The notes under the pieces were generated by a model that ran no database searches, was not told the origin of the DNA, and saw only the letters and a list, made by a program, of their open reading frames with translations. Shown here piece by piece: positions 24,645 through 33,260 of a stretch of 64,000 nucleotides of DNA. Position numbers and translations under genes: made by a program. Positions within the stretch are counted from its first letter, which is position 1. Each line of letters opens with the position of its first letter. The DNA lies in contig NZ_JARGZA010000014.1 of assembly GCF_030973515.1 (NCBI RefSeq), forward strand, positions 31,048 through 95,047. Direction: 5' to 3'. The stretch is from Jannaschia maritima (GTDB lineage: Bacteria; Pseudomonadota; Alphaproteobacteria; Rhodobacterales; Rhodobacteraceae).

Positions 24645-24947
24645 ATGTGCTCGCTGCTGCAGATCGCCTCCACCATCCTGTCGGTGGTCCAGACGATCAT
24701 CATCGTCCACATCATCATGTCCTGGCTGATCACCTTCGGCGTGCTGAACATGCGCCAGCCCATCGTGGGCCAGATCTACGACGGCCTCGCCCGCCTGCTG
24801 GAGCCGATGTACGGCCCCATCCGGCGCATCCTGCCGCAGACGGGCGGCCTGGACCTGGCGCCCTTGGTGGTGATCCTGGGCATCTTCATCCTGCAAACGG
24901 TGATCCGCAACAACCTGCCCTCCGCCTGCGGCTTCGGGGCGTTCTGA
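24645..24947 (+). CDS. YggT family membrane protein
   Basis: A 100-residue protein with two membrane segments (IIIVHIIMSWLITFGV and LAPLVVILGIFILQTVI) and the intervening YDGLARLLEPMYGPIRRILP motif typical of YggT proteins. The family is linked to osmotic tolerance, cell division or membrane-protein handling, without a firm biochemical role. Its stop overlaps the start of the next gene by one base. Confidence 0.9.
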   Translation: MCSLLQIASTILSVVQTIIIVHIIMSWLITFGVLNMRQPIVGQIYDGLARLLEPMYGPIRRILPQTGGLDLAPLVVILGIFILQTVIRNNLPSACGFGAF

Positions 24948-25252
24948 TGATCGTCGAATACCTCCGCTACACCGTGCCCGCGGACCGGGCGGACGCGTTC
25001 GTCGCGGCCTATGCGGCGGCGAGGGACCCGCTTCTGGACTCGGGGTACTGCACGGTCTTCGACCTGTGCCGCTGCGTCGAGGATCCGACCCGCTTCATCC
25101 TGCGGCTCGAATGGACGAGCGCGGAGGACCACATGAAGCGGTTCCGCGGCAGCGACGCGTTCCGCCGCTTCTTCGCGCATGTCCGCCCCTTCGTCGACCT
25201 CATCGACGAGATGCGGCACTACGATCGGATCATGGTGGCGCGGCCCGGTTGA
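24947..25252 (+). CDS. ABM-domain (antibiotic biosynthesis monooxygenase-like) protein
   Basis: A 101-residue protein with the dimeric ferredoxin-like fold of ABM domains: MIVEYLRYTVPADRADAFVA at the start, then RFILRLEWTSAEDHMKRFRG and FFAHVRPFVDLIDEMRHYD. Such proteins range from small monooxygenases to binding proteins; the exact activity cannot be read from sequence. It is translationally coupled to the yggT-like gene. Confidence 0.85.
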   Translation: MIVEYLRYTVPADRADAFVAAYAAARDPLLDSGYCTVFDLCRCVEDPTRFILRLEWTSAEDHMKRFRGSDAFRRFFAHVRPFVDLIDEMRHYDRIMVARPG

Positions 25253-25261
25253 GCCGCGGCG

Positions 25262-25405
25262 TCAGGACTGGTCGACGGCCTTGCCGTGATGGCACCGGTC
25301 GTCGCAGCCCTCGGCCACGTGCGACCACGTGCCGGTATGCAGGGCCAGCCCCGCCAGGATGGTGGCGGCCAGGACCGCCAGCCGGATCTCGTGCGTCATG
25401 GTCAT
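25262..25405 (-). CDS. Small exported protein, 47 residues
   Basis: A short open frame starts MTMTHEIRLAVLAATILAGL and ends with CDDRCHHGKAVDQS. The N-terminus looks like a signal or membrane helix and the tail has a CxxxCHH cluster that could bind a metal or form a disulphide. A purine-rich GGAGC-like site lies before the ATG. It is convergent with the ABM gene, ten bases away. Too short for family assignment. Confidence 0.55.
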   Translation of the reverse strand: MTMTHEIRLAVLAATILAGLALHTGTWSHVAEGCDDRCHHGKAVDQS

Positions 25406-25520
25406 GGCGATGCCCCCGCTCCGAACCGCTCGGTTCACTTTGCGTCACCGATACGACGGGCGCAAGTCACGCGCCCGTGACCGGCTTGCCACCACCCCTG
25501 CCGTCCCCCAAACCGGCGCC

Positions 25521-26420
25521 ATGACGCAGACCGACCACGCCACCACCCACGACGCCCGCCCCGATCCGCGCAACGCCGACATCCTGATCTGGGTGGACGG
25601 GGCGCTGGTCCCCCGCCGCGACGCGAAGGTCAGCGTGTACGACAGCGGGTTCCTCCTGGGCGACGGCGTGTGGGAGGGGCTGCGCCTCTACGGCGGACGC
25701 TGGGCCTTCCTCGACGCCCACATGGACCGCCTGGCCGAAGGGGCCGCGGCCCTCGACATCGCCCTGCCGCCGCGCGCCGACATCCTCGCCGCGCTGGAGG
25801 CCACGCGCGACGCGAACGGCATGACGGGCGACGCCCATGCCCGCCTGATGGTCACGCGCGGCCGCAAGCGCCTGCCGTTCCAGCATCCCGGCCTGACGGA
25901 GACCGGACCCACCCTCGTCATCATCATGGAGCATTCGGTCCCTTCCGCCCCCCGCCCCGTGCGGCTGGCCACCGTGCCCCACATCCGCGGCCTGCCCATG
26001 ACGCAGGACCCCAAGCTGAACACCCATTCGAAGCTGAACTGCGTCCTGGCCTGCATCGCCGCCGAGAAGGCCGGCGCGGACGAGGCCCTTATGCTGGACG
26101 TCCATGGCTTCGTGGCCACCACGAACGCCTGCAACTTCTTCCTGGTCAGGCGCGGCGCGCTGTGGACCAGCACGGGGGATTACTGCTTCAACGGCATCAC
26201 CCGGGGGGCCGTGATCGGCTTGGCGCGCGCGGACGGCATTCCGGTCCACGAACGCAACTTCACCCTCGTCGACTGCTATTCCGCGGAGGAAGCGTTCCTG
26301 ACCGGCACCTTCGGCGCGCAGACGCCCGTGGGCGCCATCGACGGGCGCGCCCTGCCCCACGCACCGGGCCCGGTGACGCTGCGGTTGCGGCGGCTCTACA
26401 AGGATCTGGTCACGCCATGA
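25521..26420 (+). CDS. Class IV aminotransferase (branched-chain or D-amino acid type)
   Basis: The 299-residue PLP enzyme has KVSVYDSGFLLGDGVWEG near the N-terminus, the PLP lysine Lys171 in THSKLNCVLACIAAEKAG, and GFVATTNACNFFLVR then FNGITRGAVIGLAR, all class IV signatures. It could be a branched-chain aminotransferase, D-alanine aminotransferase or aminodeoxychorismate lyase relative; IlvE-like is the best guess. The stop overlaps the next gene by four bases. The start at 25521 follows CGGCGCC, without a strong ribosome-binding site. Confidence 0.88.
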   Translation: MTQTDHATTHDARPDPRNADILIWVDGALVPRRDAKVSVYDSGFLLGDGVWEGLRLYGGRWAFLDAHMDRLAEGAAALDIALPPRADILAALEATRDANGMTGDAHARLMVTRGRKRLPFQHPGLTETGPTLVIIMEHSVPSAPRPVRLATVPHIRGLPMTQDPKLNTHSKLNCVLACIAAEKAGADEALMLDVHGFVATTNACNFFLVRRGALWTSTGDYCFNGITRGAVIGLARADGIPVHERNFTLVDCYSAEEAFLTGTFGAQTPVGAIDGRALPHAPGPVTLRLRRLYKDLVTP

Positions 26421-27103
26421 GGGTCGCGGCCTGGTCCGGTCCCCGCAACCTGTCCACCGCGATGATGTACGCCTTCGCCCAGCGCCCCGGCTGGCGGGTC
26501 CTGGACGAGCCGTTCTACGCCGCCTTCCTCCACCGCACCGGCCTGGACCATCCGATGCGCGACGCGGTGCTGGCGGCGCAGCCGACCGATCCCGCCGCCG
26601 TCGCCGCCGCCCTGCGGGACGCCCCCGCCCGGACCTACGCCAAGCTGATGGTGCACCACATGGACGGCGTGCCGCTCGGCTGGGCCGAAGGCTGGACCCA
26701 CCTGCACCTGATCCGCCACCCCGCCCGCGTGATCGCGTCCTACGGGGCGAAGCGGGGCGCGATGACCGAAGGCGATATCGGCTTCGCCGCCCAGGCCGCG
26801 CTCTACGACCGCCTGGGGGGCGTCGTCCTGGACACGGCGGACATGGCGCGCGACCCCGCCGGCGCGACCGCGGCGCTGTGCGCGGCGCTGGGGTTGGACC
26901 CGGACGACGCCATGCTGTCCTGGCCCGCCGGTCCGAAGCCCTATGACGGGGCCTGGGCGCCGCATTGGTACGACGCGGCCCACCGCTCCACCGGCCTGCG
27001 CCCCCGTGCGGACGATCCGTTGCCCCGCGTCGCGGATGCGCGGCTGCTGCGATCCGCCCTGCCGTTCTATGACGCGATGCGCGCCCACGCGATCCGCGTC
27101 TAG
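26417..27103 (+). CDS. Sulfotransferase-like P-loop protein
   Basis: The 228-residue protein begins VAAWSGPRNLSTAMMYAFAQ, matching the 5'-phosphosulfate loop of sulfotransferase-family proteins, and has LHLIRHPARVIASYGAKRG, the usual second motif. It is translationally coupled to the class IV aminotransferase; fusions and neighbours of these two families occur elsewhere, so they probably act on one substrate. The stop shares CTAG with the convergent ABC exporter. Confidence 0.8.
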   Translation: MRVAAWSGPRNLSTAMMYAFAQRPGWRVLDEPFYAAFLHRTGLDHPMRDAVLAAQPTDPAAVAAALRDAPARTYAKLMVHHMDGVPLGWAEGWTHLHLIRHPARVIASYGAKRGAMTEGDIGFAAQAALYDRLGGVVLDTADMARDPAGATAALCAALGLDPDDAMLSWPAGPKPYDGAWAPHWYDAAHRSTGLRPRADDPLPRVADARLLRSALPFYDAMRAHAIRV

Positions 27104-28827
27104 GCCAGCTGCTGCGCCGCCAGCCGGGTGTACAGGCCCCCCGCCGCGACCAGCTCGGCATGGGTGCCGCGCTCCACGATGCGCCCGGCCTCCATCACCA
27201 GGATGCGGTCGGCGTCGCGGACGGTGGACAGGCGGTGGGCGATCACCAGGGTCGTGCGGTCCCGCGACAGGCGGTTCAGGGCCTCCTGGACCAACGCCTC
27301 CGACTGGGTGTCCAGCGCCGACGTCGCCTCGTCCAGCAGCAGGATCGGCGCATCGCGCAGAAGCGCGCGCGCGATGGCGATGCGCTGGCGCTGGCCGCCC
27401 GACAGGTTGCCCCCCCGCGGCCCCGCGGGGCTGTCCAGCCCGTCCGGCAGGCGGTCCACGAAATCGCTCACATGCGCGGCGTCCAGCGCCGCCCGCAGCC
27501 GGTCCGGGGGCACGTCCCGGCCCAGGGTCACGTTCTCGTGCAGCGTCTCGTCGAACAGCAGCGTCTCCTGGGTGACGACGGCGAACAGGCCCCGCAGGTC
27601 GCCCAGCGCCATGGCGCGGATGTCCGTGCCCCCGATCGTCACCCGCCCCGCATCGGGGTCCACCAGCCGGGTGGCCAGGTTGAACACGGTCGTCTTGCCC
27701 GCCCCCGACGGCCCCACCAGCGCGGTGGTCGTGCCCTGCGCGGCGGTGAAGTCGATGCCCCGCAGGACCGCCGTGTCCCCATAGGACAGCGCGACCCCCT
27801 CGAAGGCCAGGTCCATGCGCGCGGGCCGCGCGGCAGGGGGCGTGGCGGGCGCCGTGATGACGGGCACCGTGTCGCGCAGGGCATAGATCCGCTCCAGCGA
27901 CGCCATCAGCATCTGCCACAGGCCCGACAGCGCGGCCAGGCGGCGCAGGGGCTGGAAGGTCAGCGTCATGGCGGTGAAGAAGGACATGAACTCGCCCACC
28001 GACTTCTCGCCCGACACGATCTGCGGACCGCCATACAGCAGCACGGCGAAGAAGCCGAAGCCCACCGCCAGGTCCAGCAGCGCGGGCGCGGTCGCGGCCC
28101 CCGCCTGCGTGCGGATCGACGCGCGGACCATGCGGTCGGTCGCCTCCTCGAAGCGGCCCGCCTGGTACGCTTCCATGGCGTTCAGCTTGATGGGCGTGAT
28201 CCCGTGGAAGATCTCGTCCAGCCGCGTCGTGCGCCGCTCGGCGATGTCGCGCAGGCGGACCGACTTGCGCTTGATATAGCGCTGCACGATCAGGCTGGGC
28301 GCGATCAGCAGGGGCGCCCCCACCCCCGCCACCAGGGTCCAGACCGGATCGACGCTGATCGCCACGACCAGCAGCGACACCAGCGCGACCAGGTCCCGCC
28401 CCGCCCCCATCAGCAGCACCGTCCAGGCCGACTGAACCTGCCGGACGTCGCCCTGCACCCGCTCGATCAGCAGCCCCGGGGCGGAGCGCGCGAAATACGC
28501 GTTGTCCAGCCCGACCACGTGGCGCAGCAGGTCGGTCTGGAGGCGCCCGGACGATTCGAACGCGGCCTTCGACAACAGGATCCGCTGGCCCACCCCCGCC
28601 ACGGCGCGCAGCGCGAACAGCCCGAAGATGCCCAGGCCCACCAGCACGATCATCTCGGAGCGCCGCTCGACGAAGACCAGGTCGAAGAGCGGCTCCAGCA
28701 TCCAGGCCAGCACGCCGACGGCGGCCCCTTCCAGGGTCATCAGGACCGCGGCCGCGATCAACAGCGGCCAATAGCGGCGGATATAGTCGCGCCAGAGCCG
28801 CGCAAAGGGGTGTCCGGGGTCCGACAT
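27100..28827 (-). CDS. MsbA-type ABC exporter (fused permease and ATPase)
   Basis: A 575-residue half-transporter with six membrane helices in the first 310 residues and a C-terminal ATPase: Walker A GPSGAGKTT, signature LSGGQRQRIAIAR, Walker B ILLLDEATSALD and the switch His in LVIAHRLSTV. Homodimers of this type flip lipids (MsbA) or export drugs and peptides; substrate not evident. The catalytic residues are intact. Confidence 0.92.
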   Translation of the reverse strand: MSDPGHPFARLWRDYIRRYWPLLIAAAVLMTLEGAAVGVLAWMLEPLFDLVFVERRSEMIVLVGLGIFGLFALRAVAGVGQRILLSKAAFESSGRLQTDLLRHVVGLDNAYFARSAPGLLIERVQGDVRQVQSAWTVLLMGAGRDLVALVSLLVVAISVDPVWTLVAGVGAPLLIAPSLIVQRYIKRKSVRLRDIAERRTTRLDEIFHGITPIKLNAMEAYQAGRFEEATDRMVRASIRTQAGAATAPALLDLAVGFGFFAVLLYGGPQIVSGEKSVGEFMSFFTAMTLTFQPLRRLAALSGLWQMLMASLERIYALRDTVPVITAPATPPAARPARMDLAFEGVALSYGDTAVLRGIDFTAAQGTTTALVGPSGAGKTTVFNLATRLVDPDAGRVTIGGTDIRAMALGDLRGLFAVVTQETLLFDETLHENVTLGRDVPPDRLRAALDAAHVSDFVDRLPDGLDSPAGPRGGNLSGGQRQRIAIARALLRDAPILLLDEATSALDTQSEALVQEALNRLSRDRTTLVIAHRLSTVRDADRILVMEAGRIVERGTHAELVAAGGLYTRLAAQQLA

Positions 28828-28889
28828 CGCGCCCCGCCCGTAGCCCGGGGGGCTTTCCCGGACAAGCCGCGTGGGGCAGGCTCCCGCCC

Positions 28890-29282
28890 ATGCCCTTCGC
28901 GGACGACAGCCTGTTCACCCTGACCCTTCCCCAGATCGCCGGCCTGGTCGCGGTGTCGGCGGCGATGGCGGGCATGGCCGCATGCATCGCCTTCGCCGCC
29001 GGGGGCGCGCGCCGCCCCTGGCGCGTCCTCGCCGCGGTCCTGGCGTTCTGGCTGTTCGCTTGGCTGTCGCCGCAGGGGCACTACGCCTATTACCGGATCG
29101 TCTTGGACGACCTGCCCGCGCAATGGGTGATCGGCGCGCCGCCCGGCCCCGGCGCGGTGCTGCGGGCGCTATTCTTCGGGAACGGCACGCTCGCGGGGAT
29201 CGGGCGGGGCCTCTTGGGCTGGGCGCTGATCGGCTGGGCCGTGCTCGGCGGCGGACGACACGGGGCCGCCCCCCGGACCTGA
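28890..29282 (+). CDS. Uncharacterised small membrane protein
   Basis: A 130-residue protein with three hydrophobic segments (about 15-37, 44-60 and 100-122). No family recognised. It is divergent from the ABC exporter with 62 bases between starts and convergent with the BciB-like gene. Confidence 0.7.
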   Translation: MPFADDSLFTLTLPQIAGLVAVSAAMAGMAACIAFAAGGARRPWRVLAAVLAFWLFAWLSPQGHYAYYRIVLDDLPAQWVIGAPPGPGAVLRALFFGNGTLAGIGRGLLGWALIGWAVLGGGRHGAAPRT

Positions 29283-29289
29283 CCCGGCA

Positions 29290-30516
29290 TCACCGGGCGT
29301 CCGACCCCTCCGCCCGCTCGCCCGCCCGGGGGGCCAGGCCATACGGCGCGGCAAGGGCCCAGACGTGGTCGGGCACCATGTGGCGCATCCGCCCCGGCGC
29401 GGCGCGGCGCAGGTGCACGATCGCCTCGATGGCCTTCATCTCCAGCCGGGCGCGGGCGAACTCGGTCCCCCGGGGGCCGATGCGCGGCTGCAGCCAGGAC
29501 ACCACGGGCCGCAGCCAGCGCGGCATCCGGCGCAGGGGCAGCCCGCCCGCCGCGCGTTCGGTGTTCGCCAGGAAGCCCGCCACCGCGCCCCGGCGCGACC
29601 CCTTCGAGGCGGGCGCCGACAGGACCACCGCGTCCCCCAGCCCGTCCAGCATCGCCGCGCCCCGGTCGTTGCGCACGATCACCCACTGGTCCCCGTCGCC
29701 GCCCATATAGCCCACCACCACGTCCGCCAGGCGGTTGGCATAGTCGGTGCAGGTCCGGCAGGTCAGCGGAAAGAAGTCGTCCGGCAGGTCCGACAGCGGC
29801 AGGTCCAGGAACGGAACCGTGCGCACCGCCCCGTCCCGGAACCGGATCTCGACGCGGTAATCGGCCCGGAACTCCAGATAGGTGACGTCGCCGGGCCGGT
29901 CGGTCAGGCGCGACAGGAAGTGGTGGAAGTTGCTCAGCGTGGTGTTGTCCGAGCACGGCGTGCCGATCACGAACAGCGCGTCCAGCCCCAGCTCCGCCTC
30001 CACCGCGCGCAGGGCGTGGACCTGGCAGGGCACGCCGATCACCGCGATGCGCCGGTGCCCCGCCGCGGCGGCAGGGCCCAGCAGCGCCAGCAGCGGCGCG
30101 AACCCCATCCGCATCCCCCGCGCCTGGGCCATGTCGGCGGGGTCGGTCACGATCACGGGCACGCCCCGGAACGGGTCGTCCGGATGCGCGGCCAGCGTCA
30201 GCACGGCGTCCACCACCCCCCGCCGCAACAGGTCGGCCCCCAGCGCGCTGACAAGGCCCGTCCATTGCGCGCCCGGAAGCGGATCGCGCATCCGCGCCCG
30301 GTGGATCGCCACGCGCGGCCCGAAGAACGGATCGTCCTCGCCCGTCCCGTGCACCCGCCGTTGCGCGGCCGGATAGTCCGGCACCGTGAACTGGCACGCC
30401 GTCCCGCATCGCCGTGCCAGACCTTCCAGCCGAGACAGCCCGCAATCGGTGCACATCGCGCCACGAGGCGCGGCGGGCGGCAGCGTGGGCGCGGAGGGGG
30501 CGGACCGATCGAGCAT
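29290..30516 (-). CDS. BciB/HCAR-like Fe-S flavoprotein (F420 hydrogenase beta-subunit family)
   Basis: A 408-residue protein with N-terminal MCTDCGLSRLEGLARRCGTA, the segment DPLPGAQWTGLVSALGADLL, IGVPCQVHALRAVEAELGL, IGTPCSDNTTLSNFHHFLSR and CRTCTDYANRLADVVVGYMG. These cysteine motifs and order match cyanobacterial-type 8-vinyl reductase (BciB) and 7-hydroxymethyl chlorophyll a reductase. In this window no bacteriochlorophyll genes are seen, so the substrate is uncertain. Start at 30516 is preferred over 30630 because the extra residues look non-coding. Confidence 0.75.
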   Translation of the reverse strand: MLDRSAPSAPTLPPAAPRGAMCTDCGLSRLEGLARRCGTACQFTVPDYPAAQRRVHGTGEDDPFFGPRVAIHRARMRDPLPGAQWTGLVSALGADLLRRGVVDAVLTLAAHPDDPFRGVPVIVTDPADMAQARGMRMGFAPLLALLGPAAAAGHRRIAVIGVPCQVHALRAVEAELGLDALFVIGTPCSDNTTLSNFHHFLSRLTDRPGDVTYLEFRADYRVEIRFRDGAVRTVPFLDLPLSDLPDDFFPLTCRTCTDYANRLADVVVGYMGGDGDQWVIVRNDRGAAMLDGLGDAVVLSAPASKGSRRGAVAGFLANTERAAGGLPLRRMPRWLRPVVSWLQPRIGPRGTEFARARLEMKAIEAIVHLRRAAPGRMRHMVPDHVWALAAPYGLAPRAGERAEGSDAR

Positions 30517-30857
30517 CCCCCGACCCTGCGCCGCGGGGGGGTGGGTGTCCAGGTGGGTGGGGGGCACGAGGGCGCGGAACGGGGCCGTTTCGAGATCAGG
30601 CAGGCCACGCGTAAGGCCGTTGAAAGGCAAGGGCGGCGTAGCTTACGGTGCATTCGCCGTCTCGGTCTCCTGACCCGGTGTAAGCAACTCGTTTGGCGGA
30701 GAGCGGAGGTTCGCTGCGGGCGCGCAATCTCCGCAGCGCGTCCACCAGAGCAGACGTTCTTTGTTGCACGGAGAGGGATCGTATAAGCGTAAAGCCTCAA
30801 GACTGGCTTGACGCGTGGTTCGCTCACCCGATGGGACGTTGCCGGGTCTAGCGTGCC
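30517..30857. other. Intergenic region, no gene seen
   Basis: The 340 bases between the BciB-like gene and the nuclease gene hold no coding frame with good character and no tRNA that could be recognised. Base composition begins to become AT-richer from about 30,650, marking the edge of an acquired island. Confidence 0.5.
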
Positions 30858-33260
30858 TCATTGGGTTTGGCTTTCCATGCCCAAGTTTAGCCGTTGAGTA
30901 GCCGACGCAAATTCATCCAACGCGTCAGTTTCGTAATAGGTGTAACGAGCATCATCACCGCCACTTATGCCGTATTTGAAGTAGAGGTCCCTGCCTGTAA
31001 GGAAGATGACTGGCCGCTCGTAGCTGCCATACTGCAACTTGCCCGCATGTTGCCTCAAGAACGTCGCGGCTAAAGATTTCTCATTGTCAGAAAACTCCTC
31101 TTTCAATACCGAAAACACAAGCGCCGCCTCTGGAAACTGCTTGCCAAGGGCAGCCATGCGCGCAAAATCTATTGACTTGAGCGCTTCAGTCGCAAACGAT
31201 TTGCATTCGGCGAACACCAGTTTTGGATCAGCCAGTACGTCAAATCGCCCAACCTCACGCAGCCAACAAACCAAATCCGCTTCGTATCTTTCTTCAGCAG
31301 AGGTTAGTTCCAAGCCGGTACAAAATGTGAGTTGATCGTCGCGCCCGCCGACCTCACTTAGAATCCGAGCCGTCAGCAAGGATGCATAAGAACCTCTGGC
31401 ATAGTCAGGCGTAGCAAACGGTCCAACCAACCGATATTTCCAGTTTCCGGATCGCCCGTCGATGTCGTCTTGAGGAAACTCGAAGTCTTGTCGGCATAGC
31501 TCGCACTTTAAGGCATATTTGATTGCCTCAAGATCATACCAGTTGACACTGAAGCAATGTGGACATTTCACTTCAACACCCAGTTGGAGAACATTGTAGC
31601 CGATCAGCCGAGACACAAGCGATTTTCTGGTCACCCCTTCCTGTCCAACCACTTTGACGTGTTTGTCCAAATCTGTCAGTGAAATCGAACGTGTTGGAAA
31701 ACTCTCCTCTTTCACTTCATCGCCGCTGGCACGGATGCGTTGGCCCATCGCATATTTATTAAAGAATCTGAGGCGCTCGGCGGAGCCGAAAATTCCGACT
31801 GCGTACAAAGCAGAAGCCTCACGGGAGAGGGATGAAAACATCTGTTGAGCTATCCGGCCAGCCTCAGACTGGCCTGTCGAAAACCCTGCGGCTTCGAAAT
31901 ACTTCGAGAAATAGTGGATGGGCGGGTTTTTCTTAATCGTTTCGCCGCTACCCGAGAAACGTTGTGGAAAGCACCATCCCTCACTATTCACGATGGTCTT
32001 GCAGTCAACTGAAAGCCGCCAACGCAATCTTCTGTCCACATTGAATGGAAGCGTGGTTGCTAGCCCATAACGATGGTAGTTGTCGGAGACCGTTAACACA
32101 TTGACCCAACTGTAGTCGTTATGTGAATGCCCAGCATCGTCGCCGAACCCAGGGTCAAGTGTGTCAAACCGGAAATACTCGTCATCATCTTGCTCGATGA
32201 TTTTGGACTGTTCGACAGCATAGGGCCGTGAGACCTCGACACCTACTGAAGAACGGTTGTTCGAGTGACCTTGCCACACCCTGTCTCGCCGACTTTTGAT
32301 TGAGATTATTCCCGGCTTCCAATCGGAAATGTCCGCTTGAAGGTTCTGGACCATCTCTTCTGAAGAGATGGATCGCGCGAGCTCAAGTGTTGCATTGCGT
32401 CCAAACCTGTTTCCACTCACAGGTCGATGGTAGCGTTCGGCAAGCTTTGCCAATTCCTCTTTGGCCTCAAGCCAAAAATCAATAGGAATTGGGTGGACTC
32501 GACCGAGAGCTTGCGCTCTCAAGTTCCAAAAATCGATCAGATCGTAATTCGATTTGGGATCGAACAGGAAGAATGTCGGATCCCTTACGCCATATTGGCT
32601 CGGTTCGAGGTTGAAGGCAGTAAGGGCGATCTCGCTGGCAAACTGCTCAAACGTTCGATTGCGCCAAGCAGTTGAAAATTCTTCGACTTCGGTAGGGTCA
32701 AACACATAGCGATAATCCTGGCTTAAGTATGCAGAAGAACCCTCGTCCAGGAACTTTCCATACATCGCGGCAGCGGCTAAAGAATGTCCCGCGCCTGTAT
32801 AGGTTTGAAAGTGGTCTCTGTGATCTTCCCGCAGAACGAATTTCCGCTCTTTCTGGTAGCTTTCTTGAAGAACGGCGGAAACTCCCAAACCCATTTTTGG
32901 CCCGCTGGCTCCCCACTGTTTGTTGTCCCAGAAGTTCTCGAGCGGAACAACCTTGGATCGATAACCTTCAAGGAACTCTGGCGGCAAACCGATCTTTTCG
33001 GCCAAACCGCTCGTCGCTTCAACGAACACATCGGGTTCGAAGTATTTGAGGTATCCCTTGGACGGGAAATACGAACGGCTCGTCTTGTGATCATTGGACC
33101 AGCAGTTGGGCGGTTTCGAGAATACTGGGAGTATGGGGTTAAATACACCACCCCAGAGGGACGTATTTGTTCGAAAAATCTTCTTCAGAGAAGCAGTATC
33201 AGATGGGTGGACCAGAAAACCTATTCGTGTTGGCCGCAGTTTTATTCGAATATAAATTTT
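30858..33260 (-). CDS. Zinc-ribbon and PD-(D/E)XK nuclease-like protein, probable defence gene; start codon unresolved
   Basis: The frame is open from 33260, giving 800 residues. Sense sequence runs from the beginning (RPTRIGFLVHPSDTASLKKI and SLWGGVFNPILPVF), upstream of the GTG at 33029, yet no ATG, GTG or TTG occurs there and a TAG (33261-33263) plus a G7 run precede it. A four-cysteine zinc ribbon lies at Cys566, 569, 586 and 589, and a nuclease motif Asp662...Glu685-Cys-Lys687 (YEADLVCW and VFAECKS) in the C-terminal domain. The gene is much AT-richer than its neighbours, indicating transfer. It may be an anti-phage protein. Either it uses a rare start or the 5' end was damaged. Confidence 0.75.
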   Translation of the reverse strand, partial: KIYIRIKLRPTRIGFLVHPSDTASLKKIFRTNTSLWGGVFNPILPVFSKPPNCWSNDHKTSRSYFPSKGYLKYFEPDVFVEATSGLAEKIGLPPEFLEGYRSKVVPLENFWDNKQWGASGPKMGLGVSAVLQESYQKERKFVLREDHRDHFQTYTGAGHSLAAAAMYGKFLDEGSSAYLSQDYRYVFDPTEVEEFSTAWRNRTFEQFASEIALTAFNLEPSQYGVRDPTFFLFDPKSNYDLIDFWNLRAQALGRVHPIPIDFWLEAKEELAKLAERYHRPVSGNRFGRNATLELARSISSEEMVQNLQADISDWKPGIISIKSRRDRVWQGHSNNRSSVGVEVSRPYAVEQSKIIEQDDDEYFRFDTLDPGFGDDAGHSHNDYSWVNVLTVSDNYHRYGLATTLPFNVDRRLRWRLSVDCKTIVNSEGWCFPQRFSGSGETIKKNPPIHYFSKYFEAAGFSTGQSEAGRIAQQMFSSLSREASALYAVGIFGSAERLRFFNKYAMGQRIRASGDEVKEESFPTRSISLTDLDKHVKVVGQEGVTRKSLVSRLIGYNVLQLGVEVKCPHCFSVNWYDLEAIKYALKCELCRQDFEFPQDDIDGRSGNWKYRLVGPFATPDYARGSYASLLTARILSEVGGRDDQLTFCTGLELTSAEERYEADLVCWLREVGRFDVLADPKLVFAECKSFATEALKSIDFARMAALGKQFPEAALVFSVLKEEFSDNEKSLAATFLRQHAGKLQYGSYERPVIFLTGRDLYFKYGISGGDDARYTYYETDALDEFASATQRLNLGMESQTQ

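Noticed and set aside
25467..27161. 564-codon minus-strand frame opposite the aminotransferase and sulfotransferase genes
   Set aside because: Antisense shadow; the plus-strand products have clear catalytic motifs and this one has none.
26396..28987. 863-codon minus-strand frame spanning the ABC exporter
   Set aside because: Frame-shifted shadow of the exporter, rich in Gly/Arg/Ala and lacking any domain.
30517..30857. Possible tRNA insertion site next to the AT-rich island
   Set aside because: No cloverleaf or tRNA 3' end could be recognised in this stretch on either strand.
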